Shown here one piece after another: positions 1 through 7,083 of a stretch of DNA of 39,356 nucleotides. Both the position numbers and the translations under genes were made by a program. Where the stretch lies: contig CAKSHB010000012.1 of the NCBI GenBank assembly GCA_934456295.1, positions 1 through 39,356 on the forward strand, given 5' to 3'. Every line of letters begins with the position of its first letter. Positions within the stretch are counted from its first letter, which is position 1. The DNA is from an uncultured Clostridia bacterium. Lineage in GTDB: Bacteria > Bacillota > Clostridia > UBA1381 > UMGS1253. Under the pieces are notes generated by a model. That model did not search any database and was not told the DNA's origin. It worked only from the letters and a program-made list of their open reading frames with translations.

Positions 1-33
1 CTTTATGGGGATTTAGCCGCTGACATTTTGTAA
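1..33 (+). CDS. 3' end of an unidentified gene (partial)
   Basis: Frame 1 is open from the window edge to a TAA at 31-33 and encodes the tail LYGDLAADIL. A strong intrinsic terminator begins 20 bases after the stop, which is the main reason to believe this is a real gene end. Ten residues are too few to assign a family. Confidence 0.45.
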   Translation, partial: LYGDLAADIL

Positions 34-52
34 GAGTATAAATAAAAAGACA

Positions 53-90
53 GGGCTTTGAAGCGAGTATACTTCAAAGCCCATTTTTTT
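53..90 (+). terminator. Intrinsic terminator, probably bidirectional
   Basis: An 11-bp perfect stem (GGGCTTTGAAG / CTTCAAAGCCC) with an 8-base loop is followed by A and seven T residues. It ends the + strand gene that enters from the left. On the opposite strand the hairpin is followed by TGTCTTTTTATT, so it can also end the TM2 gene. Confidence 0.9.
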
Positions 91-150
91 GAAAAAATCC
101 GTTGTGGACACATAAAAATCGAAAAATATCAAAATTCGCAGCCAATACTA

Positions 151-543
151 TCAGTCTTTGAGCGGAATACCATTTGCGTCCTTGTTGATTGAGCCTGTCA
201 AAATCATGATACCTTCAATCAAGCCCCAGATAGCGCCTACGCCAAAGCAGAGCGAAAGTACAATCTGAGCAATAGCTTTACCTGTATAACCAAGATAGAA
301 GTTATGTATGCCAAGACCACCGAGGAAAATTCCGAGCAATCCTGCTGTCATCTTCGATTTCTGTTCAGCCGCATTAACAGGCTGTCCCAAAGCTACGCCG
401 CATTTTACACAGACAGCTGCACCTGCGGGAGTCTGCGCGCCGCAGTTCGGGCAAAACGCCGTTCCCTGACCTGACGCTACGCCGCATTTTACACAGACAG
501 CTGCGCCGTTATCCATTGTGTTACCGCAATTTCTACAATACAT
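151..543 (-). CDS. Zinc-ribbon TM2-domain membrane protein
   Basis: This 130-residue protein has two N-terminal zinc ribbons (CxxC pairs at 3/6, 17/20, 31/34 and 45/48), followed by a TM2 domain from about residue 65: two hydrophobic helices around the signature GIHNFYLGYTGKA. TM2 proteins are small membrane proteins of poorly defined function, and bacterial ones often carry zinc ribbons. A GGAGGGG ribosome binding site sits 5 bases before the ATG. The two ribbons share the peptide GAAVCVKCGVA, and the underlying DNA is an exact 29-base repeat. The DUF2752 gene lies 54 bases upstream on the same strand, so the two are probably co-transcribed. Family call is firm; function is unknown. Confidence 0.88.
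   Translation of the reverse strand: MYCRNCGNTMDNGAAVCVKCGVASGQGTAFCPNCGAQTPAGAAVCVKCGVALGQPVNAAEQKSKMTAGLLGIFLGGLGIHNFYLGYTGKAIAQIVLSLCFGVGAIWGLIEGIMILTGSINKDANGIPLKD
392..504. repeat. Exact 29-bp direct repeat inside the TM2 gene
   Basis: Positions 392-420 and 476-504 are identical. The period is 84 bases, exactly 28 codons, so unequal recombination would delete or add one ribbon half in frame. Confidence 0.9.
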
Positions 544-597
544 ATTATCCCCTCCAAAAAATATTTACATAATAATTTTATAACTGACAGCTGCGAC

Positions 598-951
598 TTA
601 TGCTGCAATTTTAAAAATGTATGAAATTGCAAACCCGAGCGCAACTGCAATTAACACAAGTCTGTCGAGCCACACTATATTAAAGAACTTTCCGTCAAAC
701 ATAATATAGAGCCAGCATACGGGAAGTGTAAAAAACATTGGGTGATACGAAAAAGCCGATTTGAAATCAAGCCGAAGAGCGCTCAGTACCGCACGGGTCA
801 TGCCGCAGCCGGGGCATGGAATACCGAACAGCGTTTTATATATGCACGGAATATGCATACAATATGCCGCAGTTACAAAAAACGCAAACATAAAAGTAAA
901 CATAATCTTCCAAAAAACAGCTTTACGATTCATATTTTTTATACGTTCCAT
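598..951 (-). CDS. DUF2752 family membrane protein
   Basis: This 117-residue protein carries the DUF2752 hallmark PCPGCGMTR at about residues 46-54, between an N-terminal membrane helix (about 13-32) and two or more later hydrophobic stretches (about 72-115). The family has no established biochemical role; the paired cysteines suggest metal binding or redox chemistry at the membrane. It precedes the TM2 gene with a 54-base gap, and in my recollection these two families often occur together in Firmicutes. No convincing ribosome binding site precedes the first ATG. An in-frame ATG at 933 (MNRKAVF) is an alternative start. Confidence 0.82.
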   Translation of the reverse strand: MERIKNMNRKAVFWKIMFTFMFAFFVTAAYCMHIPCIYKTLFGIPCPGCGMTRAVLSALRLDFKSAFSYHPMFFTLPVCWLYIMFDGKFFNIVWLDRLVLIAVALGFAISYIFKIAA

Positions 952-1181
952 ATGAATATGATAACATATATACTATACAAATTCAACAAAAAAGTAAAAA
1001 AAACAAAAAATCGTCAAAAAAGCAAAAAACACTATAAAAAATTGTGGAAAATTACCGAAAAATAGGAAATAGTGGCACTTAAAAGCGGCGGCGTACCGCA
1101 TTGTCATTTGGGTACACTGCCGCTCCGGTGCATATTTCCGTATTTTTTTACATAAACTTTTTTGCTGTAACTCATAAACAA
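952..1181. other. Intergenic region with A-tracts upstream of DUF2752-TM2
   Basis: Between dpaB and DUF2752. Positions about 978-1060 are a dense series of A-tracts on the + strand (T-tracts on the coding - strand), the kind of sequence that bends DNA or acts as an UP element. A TATAGT-like -10 lies near the DUF2752 start on the - strand, but I see no good -35, so no promoter is called. No gene is credible here. Confidence 0.5.
1084..1124 (-). terminator. Probable terminator of dpaA-dpaB
   Basis: Read on the - strand, AGCGGC and GTACC pair with GGTAC and GCCGCT around an AT-rich loop, followed by TTTTAAG. The stem is interrupted and the U-tract is short. The position, about 60 bases after the dpaB stop, fits. 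Confidence 0.55.
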
Positions 1182-1760
1182 TCAAATAAGTATCGGCTGA
1201 ATTTGCTTATTGTCAAGTGCGGCACAAACCGTATCAACAATCAGCTCCATATGTGCTACGAGTGATTTTGCTTTTTTTTCGGGGTCATCCTGACCAAAGG
1301 GGACAAGATATATATTTTTGCTGTTGCAAAGCGTCATAATATTTTTGCCGCTTGCACCGAGCCCGTCATTTGTGGACACGGCAACAATGAGCGGACGTTC
1401 GTTGCGCAGATGAGCTTTTGCCGCCATGGTCGGCGCTGTGTCGGTAATACCGTTTGCAAGCTTTCCGAGTGTGTTTCCCGTACAGGGAGCAATTATCAGC
1501 GCGTCAAGCAGTTTTTTCGGTCCTATCGGTTCTGCCTCTTTGACCGTGTGGATAATTTTGTTGCCGCATATGCCCTCAATTTTGGTTCGGAAATCCATGC
1601 ACGAGCCGAAACGCGTGTCGGTTGTATATGAAATTTCGCTCATGATAGGAATAATATTTGCGCCTGTGCTTTTTAAATGTTCAAGTTCAGCCATGACTTT
1701 TTTAAAAGTACAAAAAGAACCTGTCATTGCAAAGCCTATGCTTTTTTCTGACAAATCCAT
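1182..1760 (-). CDS. dpaB: Dipicolinate synthase subunit B (SpoVFB)
   Basis: DpaB is the flavoprotein-fold subunit of dipicolinate synthase, which converts 4-hydroxytetrahydrodipicolinate to dipicolinic acid in the mother cell. The acid is then loaded into the spore core with calcium. The 192-residue length is normal for the family. Visible features are the N-terminal GFAMTGSFCTF segment (residues 9-19), the APCTGNTLGKLA motif typical of flavin-dependent decarboxylase-like folds (about 92-103) and VSTNDGLG (about 128-135). It starts 4 bases after the dpaA stop with a GGGGGTG ribosome binding site inside the end of dpaA, so the two are co-translated. Its presence shows that the organism is a spore former or descends from one. 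Confidence 0.95.
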   Translation of the reverse strand: MDLSEKSIGFAMTGSFCTFKKVMAELEHLKSTGANIIPIMSEISYTTDTRFGSCMDFRTKIEGICGNKIIHTVKEAEPIGPKKLLDALIIAPCTGNTLGKLANGITDTAPTMAAKAHLRNERPLIVAVSTNDGLGASGKNIMTLCNSKNIYLVPFGQDDPEKKAKSLVAHMELIVDTVCAALDNKQIQPILI

Positions 1761-1764
1761 AATT

Positions 1765-2640
1765 TTACACCCCCAATTCCGTACAAATATTAAGTATTGT
1801 TTCTTTGATTATAACTCCGGCGCTTATCGGTGCAACTCTGCCCGGCAGCGACAGCGCCCAGATTACTTTTACACCGAGGTTTTTTGCCGCCTCAAAGTCA
1901 ACTCCGCCGGGCTTTGATGCAAGGTCTATAATAAGACAGTCGCTGCGCACATTTTTCAGCGTGCGTTCATCAAAAAGCCTTGCAGGTACGGTGTTGAAGA
2001 TAACATCGAAGCTGCCGGCTCTTTTTTCTATCTCGTCCGTTCTGCATTTTTCATAGCCGTATACGTCAACCCAGGCAAATGCCTCGGGCTTTCTTGCGGC
2101 AACACATACTTTTGCCCCTATGCCGTCAAGCATTTTTGCCAAAACCTTTCCTATTCTTCCAAAGCCCGTCACAAGGCATCTGCTGCCGCAGAGCGTTGTC
2201 GGCATTTCGCTGAGAGCTATGGATATACCGCCCTCCGCAGTCGGAATTGCATTCAGCACGGTAAGCTCTTCGCGCAGAAAATAATCTACGGCATATACGT
2301 TGTGAATGTCGGCAAGCGTTTTGAGTGAGGTTTCAATTTTTCCGCCGAGAAGTATCTGGTTTTTATTCATACTTTCAAGCAATTCACATGCTTCGATTTT
2401 ACCGCTGAAAAACGGTGTGTTTATAATTCCCGCTTCTGACAGCGCCGGCAGCGGAAGTATAATAATCCCTGCGTTTTTTATTGCGTCCGCAAGCGACAAA
2501 GACGGTTTTACGCGAAGATGCTGTGTGCCTTCGTCAAAACCGTACGCCGTTACGCTCATGTTGTCATCTGCAAGTGAATTTGCGAGGAAAATCTGACGCA
2601 TATCGCCGCCGATTACGGCAAAGCTTTTTTGCTGTGACAT
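1765..2640 (-). CDS. dpaA: Dipicolinate synthase subunit A (SpoVFA)
   Basis: DpaA is the dehydrogenase-like subunit of dipicolinate synthase. The protein is 291 residues, as expected. The N-terminal domain contains FAVIGGDMRQ (7-16), a family signature, and the C-terminal Rossmann domain contains VTGFGRIGKVLA (about 155-166). Later motifs NTVPA and DLASKPGGVD also match the family. A GGAGG ribosome binding site lies 9 bases before the ATG. The gene is first in a two-gene operon with dpaB and is preceded by a sigma-K-like promoter. In Bacillus subtilis the equivalent operon is switched on late in the mother cell by sigma-K. Confidence 0.96.
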   Translation of the reverse strand: MSQQKSFAVIGGDMRQIFLANSLADDNMSVTAYGFDEGTQHLRVKPSLSLADAIKNAGIIILPLPALSEAGIINTPFFSGKIEACELLESMNKNQILLGGKIETSLKTLADIHNVYAVDYFLREELTVLNAIPTAEGGISIALSEMPTTLCGSRCLVTGFGRIGKVLAKMLDGIGAKVCVAARKPEAFAWVDVYGYEKCRTDEIEKRAGSFDVIFNTVPARLFDERTLKNVRSDCLIIDLASKPGGVDFEAAKNLGVKVIWALSLPGRVAPISAGVIIKETILNICTELGV

Positions 2641-2676
2641 ATGTAAATACCTCCGTCAGAGATTTATGTTCAATCA

Positions 2677-2704
2677 CATTTTATGCAGACGGATAAAGGT
2701 GTGT
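2677..2704 (-). promoter_or_regulatory. Candidate sigma-K promoter of dpaA-dpaB
   Basis: Read on the - strand, AC-N17-CATAAAATG matches the sigma-K pattern AC-N16/17-CATANNNTA except at the last base. Transcription would begin about 30 bases before the dpaA start. Mother-cell expression of dpaAB is established in Bacillus, so the match is plausible, but the motif is short. Confidence 0.5.
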
Positions 2705-2747
2705 GAGTGAAAAAATGTATGGAAAGCGGTTTTTATGGTCAAAAGCA

Positions 2748-2776
2748 TTTACCGCCGTAAAAATATATGATATACT
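2748..2776 (+). promoter_or_regulatory. Sigma-A promoter of the GTPase-NYN gene
   Basis: TTTACC, a 17-base spacer and TATACT lie 36 bases upstream of the ATG. The -10 is good and the -35 is a 4/6 match. Confidence 0.55.
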
Positions 2777-2811
2777 TAACATAAAACAATAAAAGGACAG
2801 GATAAATAAGA

Positions 2812-5373
2812 ATGAAAAGGCTTGTTTTGGGGATTTTGGCGCATGTTGACTCGGGTAAAACCACTCTTTCGGAAAGCTTTTTGTATCATGCCGGAATAAT
2901 AAAAAAGCAGGGACGTGTCGACCATGGCGACGCGTTTCTTGACACGGATAAAATCGAAAAGGACAGGGGAATAACGATTTTTTCAAAGCAGGCGGTGATA
3001 CCTTTTGACGGAGGAGAAATAACATTGCTCGACACGCCCGGACATGTTGATTTTTCGGCGGAGGCGGAGCGTGTGCTGCGTGTGCTGGATTATGCGGTGC
3101 TGGTGATAAGCGGTTCGGACGGCGTTCAGAGCCATACGCGGACGCTTTGGAATTTGCTGGCGCATTATGACATACCGATGTTTATTTTTGTGAACAAAAT
3201 GGATCTTGCGGCGTCACAAAAGGCGTTTTTGTGCGACGAGCTTACGCACAAGCTGAGCGAGGGCTGTATCGATTTCGCAGAGCATAACGATGCTTTTTTT
3301 GAAAATGCGGCGATGCTTGATGAAGCGCTTTTGGACGAATACATGGAAAGCGGCAGTATCGGCGATGAAAGCCTGAAAAAGGCGATTGCCTCACGCAGGC
3401 TTTTTCCGTGCTTTTTCGGTTCGGCGCTTAAAAATTACGGTGTCGGCGAGCTGCTTGGCGGAATTGAAAAATATACGCTTGAGAAAAAGTATACGGACAA
3501 ATTCGGCGCAAAAATATTTAAAATCGGCGATGATGAAAAAGGCCGCATGCTTGCATATATGAAAATAACAGGCGGCAGTCTGAAGGTGAAAACACAGCTT
3601 GAAAAGGCGGGAAAGGTGAATGAAATCCGCATATATTCGGGAGCAAAGTATCAAAGTGTGGGCGAGGTTTATGCCGGCAGTGTATGTGCCGTTGCGGGAC
3701 TTGTAAATGTGTCTGCCGGCGAAGGGCTGGGCAGTGAGGCAAATTCGGAGTCGCTTGTGCTTGAGCCGGTGTTTTCATATTCGGTAAAAATACCGCCAGA
3801 TGCGGATATTTCTGCGGTTTTGGCGGTTTTCCGCAAGCTGGAGAAGGAAGAAACGCAGATGCATGTCATATGGAACGAGCATTTGCAGAAAATAGACATA
3901 CAGGTTATGGGGGAGGTTCAGCTCGAAGTGCTCGGGCGCATACTTGAAGAACGCTTCGGTATAAATGCGGAATTTGAGCATGGAAGCATAATATATAAAG
4001 AAACCATAACCGACCGTGTTGAGGGTGTCGGGCATTATGAGCCGCTCAGACATTATGCCGAGGTGCATTTGCTGCTTGAACCTGCGCCGCGCGGCAGCGG
4101 ACTGACATTTGGGTGCAGATGCAGCACAGATGTGCTCGATAAAAACTGGCAGAGGCTTGTTATGACGCATCTCGGCGAAAAAACGCATACGGGAGTTCTG
4201 ACAAATTCACCGCTGACCGATATGAAAATTACGCTTGTAAACGGACGCGCCCATCTTAAGCATACCGAAGGCGGAGATTTTCGGCAGGCAACGTACAGGG
4301 CGCTCAGACAGGGGCTTATGCAGGCGCACAGTGTGCTTCTGGAGCCTTATTACAGCTTTACGCTGGAGCTTCCGACACAAAATGTCGGGCGCGCAATGAC
4401 GGATTTGCAGCAGATGGGTGCAGCATTTGACGCTCCGGACGGGGGAGAGGATATATCGGTGATTTCGGGAAGTGCGCCTGTTTGGGCATTGCAGAATTAT
4501 CATGCGTCCGTGACTGCATACACGCACGGTCAGGGACGGCTGTCATGCACTTTTAAAGGATACGAGCCGTGCAGCCGTCAGGAGGAGGTTATAGAACAAA
4601 TCGGGTATGACTGTGAGGCAGATACCGAAAATACGCCGAATTCCGTCTTTTGCTCACATGGCAGCGGTTTTACGGTGAAATGGAACGAGGTTTTTGAGCA
4701 TATGCATTTGCCGCTTCTTGAAACAAAGCAAAAAGAGGCGTCAAATATGGTGCAGCGCGGTGAATACCGAAAGATGATTGCTGATGAAGAGGAGCTTCTG
4801 CGCATATTTGAGATGACATACGGTAAGATAGAGCGCGACAATCCGTGCCCCATGAAACCGTCTGTAAACACGGCGAAGCCATATAAGGCAAAGCCTCAGC
4901 CGAGCGGACCTGTTTTTCTGTTGATAGACGGCTATAATATTATTTTTGCATGGGAGGATTTAAAGGAGGTTGCGCGGGAGAGCCTTGAGGACGCAAGATT
5001 GCTTTTGATTAACCGCATATGCAACTATCAGGCGGTGAAAAAGATAAATGTGATTTTGGTTTTTGACGCATATAAGGTAAAGGGCGGCGAACGTGAAGTT
5101 GAAAAGGTACACGGAATAAGCGTCGTTTACACAAAGGAGGCAGAAACTGCGGACTCATATATCGAAAAAACAACAAAACAGCTGTGTAAAAATCACAGGG
5201 TCAGAGTTGCAACCTCGGACAATCTGGAGCAGATTATAATTTTCGGTCATGGGGCGGTCAGAATTTCTGCGTCGGAGTTTTTTGATGAGGTTAGTGCGGC
5301 GGAAAATGAAATAAGGCGTTTTATAGAGGAAAACAACATCAAAAAGTTGGAAAATCCGCAGATTATTTTATAA
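2812..5373 (+). CDS. TetM-like ribosomal GTPase fused to a Rae1/YacP-type NYN nuclease domain
   Basis: This 853-residue protein has two parts. Residues 1 to about 665 are a translational GTPase of the ribosomal-protection (TetM/TetO) family, related to EF-G. Visible motifs are the P-loop AHVDSGKTT (10-18), DRGITI, DTPGHVDF (74-81, with H78 in the catalytic-His position), NKMDL (128-132) and GSAL, followed by EF-G-like domains II to V. After a Pro/Lys-rich linker (about 675-698), residues about 699-845 form a NYN domain that resembles Bacillus Rae1 (YacP) along its length: IDGYNI (D706), VFDAY (D752), ETAD (D781) and ATSDN (D803) supply the acidic residues. Rae1 is known to cut mRNA in the ribosomal A site. 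TetM itself is about 640 residues and has no such tail. In the domain IV loop, where TetM has YSPVSTP, this protein has HLKHTEGG (481-488), which argues against simple tetracycline protection. Role inferred: A-site surveillance or ribosome rescue. Confidence 0.88.
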   Translation: MKRLVLGILAHVDSGKTTLSESFLYHAGIIKKQGRVDHGDAFLDTDKIEKDRGITIFSKQAVIPFDGGEITLLDTPGHVDFSAEAERVLRVLDYAVLVISGSDGVQSHTRTLWNLLAHYDIPMFIFVNKMDLAASQKAFLCDELTHKLSEGCIDFAEHNDAFFENAAMLDEALLDEYMESGSIGDESLKKAIASRRLFPCFFGSALKNYGVGELLGGIEKYTLEKKYTDKFGAKIFKIGDDEKGRMLAYMKITGGSLKVKTQLEKAGKVNEIRIYSGAKYQSVGEVYAGSVCAVAGLVNVSAGEGLGSEANSESLVLEPVFSYSVKIPPDADISAVLAVFRKLEKEETQMHVIWNEHLQKIDIQVMGEVQLEVLGRILEERFGINAEFEHGSIIYKETITDRVEGVGHYEPLRHYAEVHLLLEPAPRGSGLTFGCRCSTDVLDKNWQRLVMTHLGEKTHTGVLTNSPLTDMKITLVNGRAHLKHTEGGDFRQATYRALRQGLMQAHSVLLEPYYSFTLELPTQNVGRAMTDLQQMGAAFDAPDGGEDISVISGSAPVWALQNYHASVTAYTHGQGRLSCTFKGYEPCSRQEEVIEQIGYDCEADTENTPNSVFCSHGSGFTVKWNEVFEHMHLPLLETKQKEASNMVQRGEYRKMIADEEELLRIFEMTYGKIERDNPCPMKPSVNTAKPYKAKPQPSGPVFLLIDGYNIIFAWEDLKEVARESLEDARLLLINRICNYQAVKKINVILVFDAYKVKGGEREVEKVHGISVVYTKEAETADSYIEKTTKQLCKNHRVRVATSDNLEQIIIFGHGAVRISASEFFDEVSAAENEIRRFIEENNIKKLENPQIIL

Positions 5374-5405
5374 ATCCGGAAAAAATTATTGTATGAATTT
5401 ATGTA

Positions 5406-5434
5406 TTGATACAAATATTTATATATGATACAAT
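5406..5434 (+). promoter_or_regulatory. Sigma-A promoter of pyk
   Basis: TTGATA, a 17-base spacer and TACAAT. The -10 ends about 110 bases before the pyk start, which leaves a leader of roughly 100 bases containing a large stem-loop. Confidence 0.7.
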
Positions 5435-5464
5435 TATAATGGTTTGGTTTTGGCTTTTATGGGA

Positions 5465-5510
5465 TATGCGGCAGGTTTTACAATGAATTGGTATTTGCCG
5501 CATAATTTTT
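5465..5510 (+). promoter_or_regulatory. Terminator-like stem-loop in the pyk leader
   Basis: TATGCGGCA (5465-5473) and TGCCGCATA (5496-5504) form a perfect 9-bp stem around a 22-base loop, followed by A and five T residues. It could end the preceding GTPase-NYN transcript, but it lies downstream of the pyk promoter, so it would also attenuate pyk. I recognise no known riboswitch class. Confidence 0.6.
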
Positions 5511-5543
5511 AAGTTGTATATATTTTAAATGGGGGCTGAATAT

Positions 5544-6956
5544 ATGAGAAAGACGAAGATTGTGTGCACTATAGGACCGGCATGCAGCGACGAAAAAACC
5601 ATTTCAGAGATGTGCATGGCGGGCATGAACGTTGCGAGATTAAACTTTTCGCACGGGAGCCATGAGGAGCATCTTGAGAGGATAAGGCTTATAAAAAAGG
5701 TGCGCGAGAAGCTGAATTTTCCGATTGCCATACTGCTTGATACAAAAGGTCCCGAATACCGTATAAGGACTTTCAAAAACGGAAAAATAAAGCTGAATGA
5801 CGGCGACAAATTTACATTTACAACAGACGATGTTGAAGGTGATGAAACGCGTGTTTCGGTAAATTATACAGGTCTGGCAAAGGATTTGTGCGTAGGTGAC
5901 AGAATACTTTTGAGCAACGGTTTGCTGATATTTGAAGTTACTGACATATGCGGCAGCGATATTGTCTGTACGGTGATTGCGGGCGGCGAGCTGTCTGACC
6001 GCAAGAGCATGAGCTTTCCGAACAAGGTTTTAAAGCAGGTATATTTAAGCGAGCAGGATAAGAAGGATTTGCTGTTCGGCATAGAGAACGGTGTTGATTT
6101 TGTGGCGTGTTCTTTTGTTTCGTGCAGGCAGGACGTTGTTGATGTGAGAAACTTTCTTGCCGATAACGGAGGAGCCGATATAGACATAATTGCAAAAATA
6201 GAGAACCGTGCCGGAGTTGACAACCTGGAGGAAATTTGCTCGGAATGTAACGGCATAATGGTTGCACGCGGTGATATGGGCGTTGAAATTCCGTTTGAGG
6301 AGCTGCCTGCTATACAAAAAAGCATGATAGCAAAATGCCGTCTTTGGGGCAAACGTATCATCACAGCGACTGAGATGCTTGAGTCGATGATTGAAAATCC
6401 GCGTCCGACAAGAGCGGAAATATCCGATGTGGCAAATGCTGTATATGACGGAACGAGCGCAATTATGCTTTCGGGCGAAACCGCTGCCGGAAAATATCCG
6501 GTTCTGGCGGTGCAGACGATGGCTCGTATAGCCGTTCACACAGAGCGCAATATACATTATGAAAAGCGCTTTTACAACTATGAGTTTAAAATCAAAAATA
6601 CCGTTGACGCAATTTCGCATGCGACCTGCGGTATGGCGATTGATATTGATGCAAAGGTAATTGCCGTATGTTCTCTGTCGGGAATTACGGCACGCATGGT
6701 GTCAAGATTTCGTGCTCCCGTTGATATTTTGGGAGTTACGACGAGAAAGAAAACATGGTATAAGCTTGCCATGTCATGGGGCATTACGCCCGTTATGAGC
6801 GAGAAATTTGACTCTATAGATGTACTGTTCTACAGTGCAAAGCAGCTTGCAAAAGAAACCTTCGGACTGAAAGAGAATGACCGCATAATTGTGACGGGCG
6901 GCATGACGAACGGTATTTCGGGAAATACAAACATACTGAAAATAGAAACGATATAA
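5544..6956 (+). CDS. pyk: Pyruvate kinase
   Basis: Pyruvate kinase transfers phosphate from phosphoenolpyruvate to ADP at the end of glycolysis. The 470-residue protein is the short form without the C-terminal PEP-utiliser domain found in Bacillus. Motifs include the start KTKIVCTIGPA, LNFSHG, LDTKGPE, IIAKIENRAGVDN (the active-site lysine region), VARGDMGVE, and ATEMLESM with NPRPTRAE. The Glu in TKGPE is the residue that marks potassium-dependent enzymes in this family. I chose ATG 5544 because the GGGGG ribosome binding site at 5531-5535 is well spaced for it; the in-frame ATG at 5529 lies before that site. It has its own promoter and terminator, so it is probably monocistronic. Confidence 0.97.
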   Translation: MRKTKIVCTIGPACSDEKTISEMCMAGMNVARLNFSHGSHEEHLERIRLIKKVREKLNFPIAILLDTKGPEYRIRTFKNGKIKLNDGDKFTFTTDDVEGDETRVSVNYTGLAKDLCVGDRILLSNGLLIFEVTDICGSDIVCTVIAGGELSDRKSMSFPNKVLKQVYLSEQDKKDLLFGIENGVDFVACSFVSCRQDVVDVRNFLADNGGADIDIIAKIENRAGVDNLEEICSECNGIMVARGDMGVEIPFEELPAIQKSMIAKCRLWGKRIITATEMLESMIENPRPTRAEISDVANAVYDGTSAIMLSGETAAGKYPVLAVQTMARIAVHTERNIHYEKRFYNYEFKIKNTVDAISHATCGMAIDIDAKVIAVCSLSGITARMVSRFRAPVDILGVTTRKKTWYKLAMSWGITPVMSEKFDSIDVLFYSAKQLAKETFGLKENDRIIVTGGMTNGISGNTNILKIETI

Positions 6957-6967
6957 ATTAATAAAGT

Positions 6968-7022
6968 AAAAAAATGACTGTGTTTTTTCGGGCTTTATGC
7001 GTAAAAAATGCAGTCATTTTTT
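6968..7022 (+). terminator. Intrinsic terminator of pyk
   Basis: AAAAAAATGACTG pairs with CAGTCATTTTTT, and the inner TGTTTTTT / AAAAAATG arms extend the helix with two G-U pairs. The hairpin is followed directly by T residues. Confidence 0.85.
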
Positions 7023-7083
7023 ATGTACGCACAAAATATTATATACTACGAATGACCAAATAAAAACTATGGGTGTGATTTGT

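Noticed and set aside
742..1065. A 107-codon + strand frame opposite DUF2752
   Set aside because: The C-terminal half is a Lys/Asn run from A-tracts and the rest is antisense to a conserved family.
973..1185. A 70-codon - strand frame downstream of dpaB
   Set aside because: Its translation is Phe/Tyr-rich because it reads through the T-tract block, it spans the dpaB terminator hairpin, and it has no ribosome binding site.
2812..5373. Acquired tetracycline resistance gene
   Set aside because: Composition matches its neighbours, no mobile element or leader-peptide attenuator precedes it, the drug-contact loop differs, and a NYN domain is fused. A core-genome role fits better.
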